From contig CM034598.1 in the NCBI GenBank assembly GCA_020091685.1, positions 18,643,362 to 18,707,361 of the forward strand: a stretch of DNA of 64,000 nt. Direction: 5' to 3'. The position numbers were made by a program, and so were the translations under genes. Positions 11,513 through 24,279 of the stretch are shown here, piece after piece (positions within the stretch are counted from its first letter, which is position 1; the number at the start of each line of letters is the position of its first letter). Origin of the DNA: Lutjanus erythropterus (taxonomy: Eukaryota > Chordata > Actinopteri > Lutjaniformes > Lutjanidae). The notes beneath the pieces were generated by a model that was given only the letters and a program-made list of their open reading frames with translations, was not told the origin of the DNA and made no database searches.

Positions 11513-13009
11513 AAATAACTGAACTTTCATTTTGGGGGCCAACTTACTGACACAAAAATTGCCATAGTTGTGATGATGTCCTGTGAAACAGTTGTGACAA
11601 CCGCACTTACAGTGTAGGGAACGTTGAGACTGTTCTGAAAAACGACTGAGCAAAACTTTAAATGAAAACATCAGTGACAACACTGTCAGCAGTTTGTTTA
11701 AGTGGTTTAGAGCCTAAAAAGGCTTCTGCTTTCATCTATTAATGCATTGTATATTATGAACAAATTTCTTTAATTCTGAAACTACTGAAGTAATGTAATA
11801 AAGTTAAGAAATATACGTTTCCCTCAGAAATGTACTGGAATAGAAGTATTAAGTGGAAATACTCACATAAAGTATGTCAACCCTGTATTTAAATACAGTA
11901 AATCTAAATGTACTGTAAGTGTCACCTCAAAGGAGTTATAGAAACTGTCTTTGACGAAACTTGAATATTTTTTTTTTTAGAAATATAATCACTTTCTTTT
12001 GGATTTTGACCTGACTGGTCAACAGTGATTCTGACAACCACCAGGGAGGAAAATAAGTCTAAGACGTGGTCAACATCAGCATTTATATAACACAAAGTTT
12101 CTCGTTTTAGGGCAAAACTCCTCTTATATTTATTTTGATGTTTTTATCCCATCAATAAGTAGATAGATGCCAGCTGGTAGTGAAGCCCACACACAGACCT
12201 AATCTATAGCGGCCCACCTGGATGTGTGGGCTCCTGCTGCCTGCTCGTGTAGTCTCTCCCACACCATATATGGATGATGTTGTGTAATAAGCCAAGACCC
12301 AGAAAATACTTTTTGTTGTATAACTGCTTTTTGGGATTAGTAATATGATTTTGGAACAACCATAAATAGACTCAAGGAGCCAAGATAGAGAACACGATTA
12401 GCGCTTCCAGCTTTGTCGCTGTTTTCTCCAACCACACATCTCGGAGGGAAATTTTGGCCCTTCAAAGTAACAAAGAACAGGATACATTGCATCATGCTGT
12501 ATGACAAAGCTTGTTATTCTGTGTCCATCACTCAGAGGAAGTCCTATTTCACTAAGTGGTAATAAAATAACCTTTATGCGAACAAATCTTTCATCAGCTA
12601 GGTTAGTGGTTCCTTTTTACAGTAATCCCTTTTACTTATACCTTAGAATACTGCAAGTAAACTGGCAGTAAAAATATTAACTGAACCACAAGGGTTTTGT
12701 AATTAACACACACTTTGGGATTTATGTATAAGGCCTTAAAACAAAAGCCCTGAATATAAGAGAAATTATTTTGAAACTGAAAGTATAGTACTTCTCAGTA
12801 TTCAGCTCTCCATTCTCAGGGCTGGTGTGCTGAGTTCCTGTGGTTTTGACTTACATATTACATCTTACACTGAGCACATAGAGCTGGAGGGAGAGAAAAT
12901 GAGAAAAACAGAGAGAAAAACAGACATAACAGAGCTGAGCTGAAAGACACTGGTTCAAGGAAATCGTCATTAGATGAAACCATTAGCACACTCTCTCACT
13001 ACATCAGCA

Positions 13010-13012
<3 letters not shown>
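11513..13012. other. Intergenic, no feature seen
   Basis: AT-rich, with no coding or structured repeat that I can support. Confidence 0.45.

Positions 13013-13041
<29 letters not shown>
13013..13041. repeat. (CA)n microsatellite
   Basis: About 14 uninterrupted CA dinucleotides. The valine/cysteine run in an overlapping minus-strand frame is only this repeat translated. Confidence 0.95.
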
Positions 13042-13044
<3 letters not shown>

Positions 13045-15898
13045 CTGTCTCCTTAACTGACTGAGACCATGGTGATCTGTCAGACTGGGCTGTACAGAGA
13101 CCTGGATGACCCTGCTTTCATCTGCTCTGTTGGTGACCCTGCTCGCCTCCCTGGACACTGTGCAAACAACAAACGGGGGATGGTATCGTTAAAGCGTGAC
13201 TTTGTGTACGTGAATGTATGTTGAAAGCTGCGGGAGCTTGGTTGGAGCCGATAAAAAGCTTTGTTGTGTTTAGTATCAGCTAATGACCACAGGACCACCA
13301 TGAAGTGAAAGCAGCTTGTCCTTAAAGCTTCACTATTCAGTGTTTTTATATTAACACTGGATCACACGATGATGTGCAATGTGTAGAGGGTCGACTTCGC
13401 AGTCCTTTTTTGTGTTAAGGCCCACAGTTTACCGATTTGGTTCAGTCTAACTGCTCTCATCAGTGTTGTTTCCAGAGCTCTGTTAAAACCACCATCCAGT
13501 ATCCAGCAGACAGACACAGTTAGCGACTAGCTGGCAAACATAGTGGAGCATTTAGCAGCTAAAGAGATTTTGGTGGAGACCAAAACAGAGCTAATAGGAT
13601 AATGGATGTTGGACTGTGTAAATAAGCCAGTATTTCCTAACATGCTTGACATTTTAGCTATATAATTTTTACATTTATCACTGCTGTATTTACAGCCTGT
13701 TGTGCTGCCCCCAAATGGCCAAAAAAGATAATTTAATGCCATAGACTATGAAACTGCCTCTCCACCGCAGGAACTTTCTGCAGGGACTAGGAACCTTTGG
13801 AAGAACACAGTGCATCTCTACCCAGGGTTTAAAGGACATTATATAACCCCCTAAATTGTCTTACGAGAGACCTAATTTTATATATGTAGCGATTATTTTA
13901 ATCACACTAATTTGACTGGGTGGTTTATGATATGTTTCTGTGGTGTGACAAACTCAGAGCACACATTTATTATTTGCTATGCATAGACTTTAATCTTGGT
14001 TTGTCTTCAGACCGAGGAGGAAATGCAGATAGCAACAGGCTGAGGGAACCTTTTAGTTCCTCGAAAAGTAGTTCCCGGGATTACAACTTCCGGGTACTTT
14101 GGGTAGACAGGGCCACTGTGATGTCACAGTTGCTCTGTGGAATATTCCATCTCATCAGTCAGAAGTGACCATATTTGGTTGAAAGAGTGGAGCTCAAGGG
14201 AATATGCATTGCTATGCCTCCATTATGATTGGATCTGACTCAGAACCTGAGAACACGCTGTAGCAGCAGCTTATTAATCACAGTTAGCCACGCCCTAAAG
14301 CATACCCTGCTTTATTTTCTATGTGAGTGCACTTAAAATTATTATAATAGGTATTAAAAAAAGACTTGAAACTAGCAACTGAGCCCATAAACTCAAGAGG
14401 AAATTGTTTATTACGGTAATAAATTAAGTGAAAAGTAGACTAATTTTCTCATAAGATTCAGATTAGATATTGTTTTGCAACCAGTGGAGCTGTCCCCTGC
14501 TAACCATGAGAAAGGATGCAGCTTTAAATAAGAGTCAAAATCGCACTGGCACATTGATTTTTCCAAAATTTGTCATCTTTATTTAGTTTTTGGGATTTGA
14601 AAAAGCCTACGTCAGAAAAAATTCCCTGTATTAATACCAAGCTGCTGTCATCACTTTTATTGCAAAAATCTTTCCATACATATTATACACATACCAAGCG
14701 ATAATGATCCCCTCCGAATGTCAACACCTGACCATCCCTTGGAACAACATGGAAGCTCCCATCTGGTTTCCATCAGAGGAGCAGAGGATTCACACCTCAG
14801 CTCATGGTTGTGACAGGCGTAGCCACCTGGTAGCAAATTACCCACTAACCACAACATATGCAGAAACCAAACCCAGGCCAGCAGGAGCTGAGTTAATATT
14901 TTTGTTTCCCCGACAACAGACATCTGGAGCTGCTTCTGAATGTTTCTTATTTTGGACGAGAAATCCACATATCTGTCCAACTCTCCAAAGATTGTCAGTT
15001 AAAATGGGAAGTGAAGTTAATGTGTCTTTTGGGAATTTGCCGGGACAGGCAGTGAAGGACAATAATAAAGACTATCCAGAAGAACTGACCAGTTACCAAA
15101 ATACTGTCTTTTCTGGTGTCTTTTGCATAAAACAAACAGAATGTTATATGTTATCATCTTTATTTTTATGGACATACTTGTTCTTTTCTAGCTGCTGTAA
15201 GATAGAATCTCTGTGACAGTCCACAGTAATGTAGCACTGGACTGATTATTGCAGTGTTAAATTGCTGTGGAAAAAGCCCAAAGCTTTTCAGCTGAAATGT
15301 TGAAGAGATGAATAGAAACCATTCACCCCGCTCCCCATAAGTCAAACTGCTGATTTTAGCGGTTTGCTAATGTTTTATGAATGCGGATGTGCTTATGCTA
15401 AATGCGCCCTGCTGCAAAAGGAAATACCTGCAGAGACGGCAGATATTACATACATGGTGGTGACTAGCGATCATTTAATATACTTTACAATGCGTGCATT
15501 ACACATCAGCTTCTCAGCTCCCTTATCCTGCATGTCATATTGGAATTTGTGTGTGAACATCATCCAGACAATTTTCTTCCATTTCACACTCCTTATCCAG
15601 TTGCTGCATTTCTTCTACTCACATCACAGTGGAGTTAAAGGCTATGAGAAAGGTAGTACTCAGGATAAAAATGGATTTAATTTAAACATCAGAGTGAGTT
15701 TTTTGCTTGTAAGTAACAGTTTTCTTTATATCATAATAATAAGTTGAATAGTGTTAGGTTTCTTTTAGTGAACTGGTGAGTATAATTTACTTACTTACCA
15801 TTCCCCTAATCCACATTTCTTCACTCCCCTCCAAACTTGCCCCCCAAAATGTTCAGGGGGCAAACCTTTGCATATGGTGTTTGTTATCATGTGATTGC

Positions 15899-15900
<2 letters not shown>
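13042..15900. other. Intergenic; weak open frames, no gene supported
   Basis: The longest frame is 14704-15216 (+, 170 codons). It has no recognisable domain, and an overlapping minus-strand frame of 107 codons covers the same place. The stretches at 13755-13810 ('ggaactttctgcagggactaggaacctttgg') and 14040-14110 ('ggaaccttttagttcc...gtagttcccggg') look like pieces of a dispersed fish repeat but are too decayed to delimit. Confidence 0.4.

Positions 15901-15929
<29 letters not shown>
15901..15929. repeat. (GT)n microsatellite
   Basis: An uninterrupted GT run followed by degenerate 'gtgagtgaatgagtg' sequence. Confidence 0.95.
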
Positions 15930-15931
<2 letters not shown>

Positions 15932-16140
15932 TGAATGAGTAAGTTAGTGCGTGAGTGAATGAGTGTGTGATCAACAGACCTGAAGCTTATCTGCAGTAAT
16001 TCTCAAATAGTACTGAACCAATTAGCAGAAATTTTTATGTGCATTTCGTATCTCAAGAACACCTCGAGGAATTTTTCATCACACCTGGCACAATCGACCA
16101 CTTGGATTGAATGATGAATTAATAATATTTTGATGATGAA

Positions 16141-16168
16141 AGGTGAAAGGTCAAGGTCACTGTGACCT
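16141..16168. promoter_or_regulatory. Cluster of AGGTCA half-sites (DR1, DR0, palindromic IR3)
   Basis: Reading left to right: AGGTGA at 16141-16146 and AGGTCA at 16148-16153 (direct repeat, spacer 1), a second AGGTCA at 16154-16159 directly abutting, then TGACCT at 16163-16168. The last two form AGGTCActgTGACCT, the textbook full oestrogen-response-element palindrome. TCAAGGTCA at 16151-16159 also fits an ERR/NR5A monomer site. The motifs are certain; function in this fish is unproven, because the cluster lies in a dispersed repeat about 13 kb upstream of adra1b. Confidence 0.45.
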
Positions 16169-16280
16169 CACTAAACATATTTTTGGCCACAACTCGAGAA
16201 GTCAAGCGCCAATTATGCCAAAATTTCAAACAAATACCCAACAGGATAAAATGATATGGTGATGACATTGTATACCCGAA

Positions 16281-16293
16281 AGTTCAAAGGTCA
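16281..16293 (+). promoter_or_regulatory. DR1-type motif in the same repeat
   Basis: AGTTCAaAGGTCA is a consensus DR1 of the kind bound by HNF4 and PPAR/RXR. It is 113 bp right of the palindromic cluster and in the parallel position of the second sub-block of the repeat. Motif only. Confidence 0.35.
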
Positions 16294-16330
16294 ACTTCAC
16301 TGTGACATCATAATGTTAAGCACTCTATCA

Positions 16331-19300
16331 GTCCTCTGTACTCCTCTGTAAAAATAGTCTCTGAATGAAGACAGCATGTTTCTCACATGTATTGTGTTAA
16401 TTTCATTCTTGCCAAAAAATATACTTAATACTTTAATTAAATTCCATCAAAGCTACAGGTCAGTAAAGTGGTAAGTTCCATATGAAATCCCTTCAAAGTC
16501 TTCAGTGCAGACATTGTATGAGTCTGGACAGACATGGATGTAAATTGTAACTTGACCGGTCGGCAGACTTATACAACTGCATGGCTGTAATTCTATATTT
16601 TGACTGGTCTGTTTTATATGACCTTTGACAGCTGACTTCTCACTCTTCTTAACCAGCTTTTGCTTGAAATATGGAACTTCATATGTGGGGGTCATGTTAA
16701 TGTTGGTGGAAATCTCTGCATCTGGCAATTTTGGCAGCATTGCAGTAGGTGCTTCACCATCTGTTGCCTGGTGGGTATCTGCACTCTACTGAGTGACCTC
16801 TTCTAGTTATTAGAATTTATGGTCTAGTTGTTAGTATTTTAGAATTTCATTTAATTTTTTACAAATAACACAAACAAAGCATTTAATCTACTGAAACTTC
16901 CCAAGTATATTGGTGATTAGCCACTTGACGTGAGCATGCTTCACAACCACCTCATAGTTTATTTGTAATTATGCATGTAGCACTTAGTCCTTTGGTGTCC
17001 ATTATAGGCATATGATCCAATTTAGTCAGTGTGTCTTAGCCTATATAAACATTTCACTAAAGTGTAATTATCAGTGTATTGACTCTATTAATGCATGGTG
17101 ACGCACCACTGCTTGTTATTAAAACAGAGTATACTGTAGATGTCTACTGGTGTAGTTTTTCCTATAATTGCATGCTTTTGCTGATTACTGTCATGTGTTG
17201 ATTACATTGTAATATGAACTTCCTCTGTAAATGTCTGGCCTATGACTGGCAATAAACTAGAATTTGAAATCTACAGCAACAGTATTGTTGACTTAGTGAC
17301 TGTTATCCGTCTGATCGGATCAGTTAATTTGTTTTGGTCTGATGTGAATCGGAGTAGTTTAAACTATTTGAAAATTACTCTTCTGCTTGTGGATCTTGGA
17401 CGAGAGAGGCGCAATAATTTAAAGACAACAAGATTCTGGTGTTACATCACAGCTTCAGGATGGCTCAGCAACAGGCATCAGTCAGTAGAGAGTAATGAAA
17501 AGAGAAGAAAATGGATTTCATCGATGCTGCTCTGCTGCCAGTGCGCCGGATGAGACCAAACTGTTTTGGCTGCACAAAAGAGCAGATGAATAGCTTTTCT
17601 CTTGCTTGTAAAGAGCCTGAGGCATGATTGAGCTTATCTGGTAGGAGATACAATGAAACACTATTTTTTAGCTTAGCTTCTCTCTGGCTTTCACTTTGTC
17701 TGCCCTCAGCTTTCCCTCCCTCACTCGACATTACTGGCCATCCAGGATAAGTTATCATACCTGCCCACACAGTCACAATGACTGCCCATACGGTTATATA
17801 CACCATGCAATGGGGCATTTACTGCCGCACATTGATACGGTACCTTACCCTGCTGGAAATGAACAGCTGGCAAAGAGGTGATTTCCTCCCTCAGTGAGAA
17901 AAAACTGCAAGTCCAGCACTTTCTTAAGCACTATTTATATTTGACAAAATGGACTCGGAAGCAGTGAACGTAAGGCCGCATCACTTAAATTTGATAAAGC
18001 TCTGGTGTGGTTCCTGGCTGACCCCATCCGAAATGCTCAGGGATGCAAAAATCGGTGTGTTAACGCAGGTTGTTTGACAAAGACAAAAACAGGAGCAGGC
18101 CAGGGGTGTGTGCGTGAGACTGATAGACTGTACTGTAGAAGCCTTGTAGGAAGGTGCGTTCATCAGAGGGGATTCTTGGCTGATGATGCTTGAGGCTGGA
18201 AATGGCCTGGCAGGAGCCCAGGCTGTACATACACAGAGTGCTGCTGAGTGGACACTTTAGCAGTGCGGTGAGCCCCAACCATTAGATGATTGCCTCTGAG
18301 GTTTTGTGAGGAGAGTGAGACTTGTTGGGTCTTAAATGTTTTCCCCCGCAGGATCATGAAGATGAGGTCTTTGCACCACAGTGTACCACAACATCATTGG
18401 AAAACTGTCCTTAAAAGTTAACACTGACCTCTGCGTGTTGTCTGACCAGTGCACAAGAAATACCAGTGGATGTGATGATGCAGTCGTCTCGGATGAGAGA
18501 AGCCTCCAGCTGACTGTTTGGTTTATGGCATGTAAATGAAATTGTGGCATGTCCCTATAAAATCAGAGAAAAGATTTTCTAGTCTAAAATTGAGCCATTT
18601 CACCTCACATGGCAGGTTGTTTGTTCTGCAAAGATGTGATTGACTCCATCAAACAGCAACCTCAGGCTCTCCATCATCTACAAAAAAGTATATTGTAGTA
18701 ATTTGGCCCTACAGATGAGCATCTGAGCTGCACATCATCACTCTATTTGAACATCATCTTATTTCACCTGGAAGCAACCAGCAATTTGTGTTTGGAGAAA
18801 TGTTTGGCCCATATTCAAAGGAATGTGTGTGTCTTTATTTTTGTGTCTTTATGACTTTAAGATTGATTGTCATTTTGGCACAGAGTGTGTAACGTAAATG
18901 TAAGCCTGTCAGTGAATGTGTGAGTGTGTAGTGCACTTTGTGGAACAAATGAAGCTGACAAACTAATATTAACATGAGAATAAGAAGAGATTGGATAAAT
19001 TATAGTGTTTCAGCTTTCTTTGTTCATCTTTTTTGACACCAAACCAAATCAGAATTTAGATCTTTACTATGACCAACACAGTTACTTATAGTCCTCATGC
19101 TTCAGCCCATGTCTCAGCCCATAAAGGAAATTAAAAAGGGAAGCCGCTTGTGAATCGATGAGTGAATGATAGGCCCATTTCTGTATGTTAATCAATGTTG
19201 TGCTGCAAACTAAATTTAAACTTGGCACTGGGCCTTTCGAGTTAAATGAATTACTGTCAGTAAAAGCTTCTCATTCAAAGTATGCACTCAATATATCAAG

Positions 19301-19465
19301 GAAATGTTTATGGTGTCCTGCTTGTCTCATTTAGACAAAGCAGTATGAAAACACTCGAGGGTGACCAAGAAAGAGGAAGATTCTTGGTGGGTTATACATA
19401 TGCTGCATAAAACACATTACAGATTTGATCACCATGGAAACTTATGATGAGCTTCTTTAGCATTT
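16331..19465. other. Intergenic, no gene seen
   Basis: No domain or splice-bounded exon is recognised. Frames up to 117 codons exist (17465-17818, minus) with overlapping frames on the other strand and no family resemblance. Confidence 0.45.
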
Positions 19466-20045
19466 TTAGGAATGGCAATATCAGTTGGTCTGTTGGTCTT
19501 TCCACCACAGACTGAAATATCTCAACAAATAGGTTGCCAGGAAAGTTTGAGATGATGGCATACTGAGTTTGGTGAACCCCTGATTTTCCTCTAACCTAAC
19601 CATTCTCAACTACCACCCAACGGTGGGGCTCAGTGTGCCATCTATTGGGCCTCAGAGGCAGAGGTACTGATAAATGGTTAGATTAAGATTAAATTATTGT
19701 TTGTTATTTACAAAGCTATTTTTTAAAAATATGTAAATGTGCTCAAGGACTCATATGAAGAAATGTTGAATTAAAATGCTTAATTTCCAGCCAGTCAAAA
19801 CACACAGTTGGGGACAAACCTGTTTTGACACTGTTTGCTATGTCTCAATAACTATTGATATAAAATTGCCATGAATTTAAATCCAGTATAAGATGAGTGA
19901 ATATTAGATGTTCATGTTCCACCCAGGATGAATTTCATAACCCTTAATTTTTCATCTGGTGGCATCCTCGGGTCAAATTTTAATATGTTGAATACTTTGA
20001 TTTATTTGTTTGGATCATGACCACATACCTGCGAAAACTAACTTA
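19466..20045. repeat. Decayed interspersed repeat, apparently interrupted or duplicated
   Basis: Blocks typical of a very common teleost repeat appear twice. 'ggtctttccaccacagactgaaatatctcaacaa' followed by 'gatgatggcatactgagtttggtgaacccctgattttcctct' lies at 19494-19595. 'tgtctcaataactattgatataaaattgccatgaattt' followed by 'atgttcatgttccacccaggatgaatttcataac', 'gtggcatcctcgggtcaaattttaat' and 'atgaccacatacctgcgaaaact' lies at 19842-20040. About 250 bp of unrelated sequence separates them. No reading frame survives. Confidence 0.5.
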
Positions 20046-20312
20046 CTAATTACCAAAATGTAGTCAGTAACCACAATATTACATTATATTGTCACAATAT
20101 TAAAATAACGTAACTTGATTACTTCCTGTTACTTTTAACAGTTGCCTCAACAGCAACTGTGGTGAAATGATTTAAAGTGAAAGTGAAAGCAAAGACGAGC
20201 GTAGTTTTGTGAGACTTCAGGGGCCGATTTAGTCATTTTGGGGCCTAAGGCAAAGACAGGCATGGGTCCCGCACATCTCTTGTTCTTCCCGTTTTCCAAT
20301 CTTGATAAGTCA

Positions 20313-20624
20313 TTAAATAAATTTTAAAATATGGTGGAGTGTGGAGGATGAATTAAGGAGTCTCCCAGCTTCAGGAAAGAAGCTGCTCTGTAGTCTGCTG
20401 TTACAGCAGTGACTACTTCTGTATCTCTTCCCAGATGGCAGCAGTGTGAACAGGCTGTGGCTGGTCTGGGTATTGTCTGGTAGTATCCTCCTGCTTATTC
20501 CTTTTTTCAACACCACAGGGGTGGCCTTGTTGGATTTTTCAACCAAAAATGTCTGAACACCACACTGAGCCATTTGTTTACAGGAGTTGGCTACGGCCTT
20601 TGTGAATATTTTCTCCAGATGCAC
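20313..20624 (-). pseudogene. Possible C-terminal remnant of a non-LTR retrotransposon ORF
   Basis: The 103-codon minus-strand frame contains SLFTLLPSGKRYRSSHCC and SFFPEAGRLLNSS. These resemble the 'LPSG.RYR...R...SFFP.A..LLN' string often found near the C-terminus of fish LINE-encoded proteins. No reverse-transcriptase motifs lie in the window, so it would be a 5'-truncated copy. It is bracketed by 'ggggcc' stretches ('ggggccgatttagtcattttggggcctaagg' at 20220-20250 and 'ggggcccttggtagcttggggcctcagac' at 20792-20820) that look alike, so the remnant may sit inside another repeat. The family assignment is tentative. Confidence 0.35.
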
Positions 20625-20825
20625 ATTTAGATTATGAAACAGTCCAAATTAGTGAGGAGGCCCTGAGGCATTCATGAACTAAGCATTCTGATGCCGTTTT
20701 AGCATGCGGATTTTCAGAAAGTGAAATTGAATTAGCAAAAAGTAAAAAACAAAAACAAACAAAAACTTTCTTTGGTGTATGATGCATTTTATGGGGCCCT
20801 TGGTAGCTTGGGGCCTCAGACAATT

Positions 20826-22835
20826 ACCAACCTCTTATCTCTAATCTGATTGTCTTTTTTATCCGTAGCTGTAATGGAGGACAGTTACGTATATGTCTTG
20901 ATTTCAGTCTTTTCTGTTTTGGTCCAGATTTGAGAATATTTGTTGCAATTTGGAGTGTACTAGATGTACTTTGGTTGAGAAAGGAAGAATAATCAGAATA
21001 ATCTGTCCCTATTGTGCACAGATCTTTCTAGAATTTGGCTGGTGAGTTTGTTGGATTTGGTGACAATTTTGCAACAGTGAGCCAACAACTTCATTTTCTT
21101 ATCTGATATACTGTTTCAAATGTCTGATTAATGGTGATTGCCTTTGTTACAAAATCTTGTGCAAAGACAAAGTGGACCCTTTTGAAATGATTTGTAAATT
21201 GAACTTACTTCATCAGGAGTTTCACCCAGAGGAGTTGCAACTAAATCCCTCCAGCAGGTTTTGTCCATGCATTTTTTTTTTAATACACAAAAGTGTGAAA
21301 TAAAACCTGCATTGTCGGTCTGGACAGTCTGTATACAACACATCAGCTGCTGTGATGTATTGCTTGTTTGGCAAAGTAAAGTAACCAAAACCCATTTTTG
21401 TTCATTGATCCGAAAGGACACAGAGCCAATATAGGTCACGTGACCTCAGCTCTGAAGCGTTAATGAAAACCTATTGAGTTTGGGTGAAGCGATGGTGAGT
21501 CTTCTGCGTCAGTGGTTCTCCGTTTCTCAGAATATCCTGTCAAAAGTAGTAAATACGTCCCTGTGCCTGAGGTGTTATTTGAAGCCAAACAAACACAACA
21601 AGCAAATGTAACCACCGCTCCTCAGGAAGCGGGCAGAAAGGTTAAGACAGATGAGCAATGACTTGGTGGAGCCGTCTATTCAAATCGATTTTCTTTATTG
21701 AGGAGAGGGAACATGTTGTCCTCCTTCAGGTCCAGGTGCACTGTGCACTGTGCTCATCCCACACTCATTTTTATTTTCTCATGAGAATTGGGTTATTTTG
21801 AGCTGCTAAAACCCTTCAAAGGCTTCCTGATCTTTGGGACATGTCTCATATGTTTGAAAAGGAATGTATACATTACAATTAAAAGCAAAAACAAGACGCT
21901 CTGGAATCTACAGGAGGCCTTTCCTGTTAGGAAGACATTTTTATAGAAAAAAAATTAAACATTTTCTATGGGAAGAGGCTCTATTTCTCAGTATCAGCCT
22001 GTTTGGTTAGCCTGGACATCTGACATTGGAAAGGGTCTTTGAAAGCAGCAAGAGGTTTCTGATGGTATGACAACGGCCCTGAACTCAGTGAGGTCACACC
22101 AGGGCCCCTGTAGATAAAAGCTGTCAGTATATAACATGGATTTCTCCTCACCATACATGATTTTCCCCTAAATCCCTGCTGCCTTGACTGTATTTAAAAA
22201 ATATATATAACACAGCTGTGGTTTAACTGGTATGTGGTTCAGTTGAAGGTCATTGTCCTTGTAGGAGTTTTCCATCACATCCTAAGAAGCATGAATATAA
22301 GCCTACTGTACGACTTTGACCTCAACTGTATTCTAATAAATTAGTGACTGTCAAGAAAATCTATAAAGAAAAACAGCCTTAAAAATCGCCTTATTCTCGA
22401 ATTGTGGTTGGCCCTCTGGACACTCTTGTAATGCTTCTTTACCTCCCCAAGTAGAAACGAGCTACATATGAAACAATAAATGATAAATTTAAACTACTGG
22501 AGATGAAAGGTAGGCTGCTAGCTGGTTAACCAAAAAGCTATCTTGCTCACCCTGCAAGTAGATAGTAAGTGGGCTTAATGCATTTGTCAAAAACAGATGT
22601 GCTAACTTGAGTTTGGAGAAGTTTTTGAACTGATTTAAGCGAAATTTAAACCTGCAATAACTGATTTTTTTGGCCACTTGCATGCATCAGAAACAAGCCA
22701 TGAACACAATACTGACATATTATCACCCTTTAAGTTGATATGGCAAACTCAACACATCCTCATACCTACACGACAGAATCAGTTGATTGCCAATGAGCTT
22801 TGAAAGAACATAAATGACCATGTAATGTTGTACAA
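20826..22835. other. Intergenic, no gene seen
   Basis: No supported feature. The 103-codon minus frame at 21128-21439 is unrecognised and has no splice or domain support. Confidence 0.45.
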
Positions 22836-23220
22836 CTGGTTTACATCGTAAAACAGTTGCAGTTTGGTTAGGTTAAGGCAGAGAAACTATTTGGGGAAGG
22901 TTAGGCAACAAGAATACTTGGTTAGGTCTAGAAAAATTTCATGGTTGGGGTTAAAAAAGGTACATTATGTAATTCACATCACGGAAGAGATGTGATGGAA
23001 CGGAAGTCACATACATAAGTAAACTTAAAAACTTTAAGTAACTCCATGGTAACTTTTCACGTCATACAGGATTTGATGCCTTGTCTTCCGAGTGAAAGTC
23101 CCGTGTTTGTTTGCGTCATCCATCTACCTCCTCTGTATGTGGGCTTTCTTGTTCCTTATATTTCTCCTGTCATAAGTACTACGCCCACTAGAGGTTGCAC
23201 TCTGCACCAACAATGTGCAG
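22836..23220 (+). repeat. Interspersed repeat, plus-orientation copy (inverted partner at 28455-28870)
   Basis: Reading plus: 'tgttgtacaa...aaaacagttgcagtttggttaggtt', 'ggttaggtctagaaaaa', 'cacggaagagatgtgatggaacggaagtcac', 'agtaacttaaagtaac'-like sequence, 'gagtgaaagtcccgtgtttgtttg', 'atctacctcctctgtatg', 'ctcctgtcataagtactacgcccactagaggt'. The reverse complement of 28455-28870 gives the same blocks in the same order. The 90-codon frame at 23046-23318 overlaps this repeat and is not a gene. Confidence 0.65.
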
Positions 23221-24279
23221 CTCTTCTGCGAGAGAGAGTTGCTGACTTTGTCTGCAGTTTAGTGACAGGTAGAGTACAGGGAGTTTGTAGTTGTAAAACA
23301 ATGCTACGAGAGCAGTGACAGCAAACAAAAACAGTAAGTGAGATGGAAAACTAAAACCATGAGCTGAAAGAAGCTGAGCTGAGGGGAACTGCCGAGTCAG
23401 ACGAAGTGGAAGGAGCCACTGGTTCTAGGTGTGTTATTACCCTTTCTGTATTTCCATTTTTAATTAATTCAACTTAGTTTCCGAGAAATCCTTGTCATCT
23501 ATTAAGAATGCCAGACAAAACACTCTAATACCCATGAGCCCTGGCTGCTGTTTCCATGGAGAAAACACCAGTCAGAAGTGCAAAACACAGTGCTACACAC
23601 TGCTGCAGAAAAAAACCAAACTGTTTTTAGTTTTCTCAGCACTTTAATCTTAAGCGTCCGCCTCCTGTTAGCAGTGCAAATAACAACATTCTAGACTCAG
23701 TCATAGTTTGTGTCTATGATTCTTTTAATCAAAGAACCAGATTTGATGAAACTCAGTTGTTAATATTTAGAGTGATGATTCAATCAATAGAATTATTCAT
23801 GCTGATCCAATCCGTAAAAGTGCTCCAACTGTAGGACATGTAACGCTTTCTGTGAGGAAAAAGTTTTACCTCCCGAGTGCCCTGAGTAGCTCCTCTCACT
23901 TTGAAACTCTATTCATCTCCGTAAGCAGTCATTTGATCTATTGTTATTATAAACAATATTGATTAAATCCACGTTATTAATTTGAAATACTTTAGAAAGG
24001 TGGGACTGCTTTTTCGATATACAGTCGTTTAACTGGAGGAGCATTCTTCTTATCTCTACAATAGAGAAACAGTGATTAAATGGTTTCACTATTAACTGTG
24101 CTTTAAAACATCGTAAAGGCTCCACTACAGTGTTTCTGTTCTCACTCTCAAAGAAGGGACATTATGCTGATATATTATTTTTGGCGCAACCTACACGGAA
24201 CGAAAACAAAGTTATACCAGTGGTGTTCCAGCTTAAAGTGCCATGGTTATCACAAGAGGCTTTGTATCTACCAAAGAAA
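23221..24279. other. Intergenic, no feature seen
   Basis: AT-rich, with no supported coding or structure. Confidence 0.45.

Larger units (their letters stand above)
15975..16330. repeat. Interspersed repeat carrying nuclear-receptor-type motifs
   Basis: This segment reads like a widely dispersed teleost repeat ('tctcaagaacacctcgaggaattttt', 'ggtcaaggtcactgtgacctca', 'ttttggccacaactcgagaa', 'aggataaaatgatatggtgatgacat'). It has two related sub-blocks, each with 'aaaggtcaa..tcactgtgac'. At 16141-16168 and 16281-16293 it carries tightly packed AGGTCA half-sites. No coding is seen. Confidence 0.6.

Noticed and set aside
14704..15216. 170-codon plus frame as a gene
   Set aside because: No domain or splice context, and long overlapping frames on the other strand. 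Best explained by chance or an old repeat.
15838..15875. ttgccccc...gggggcaa mini-hairpin
   Set aside because: An 8-bp stem alone is expected by chance at this scale and has no context.
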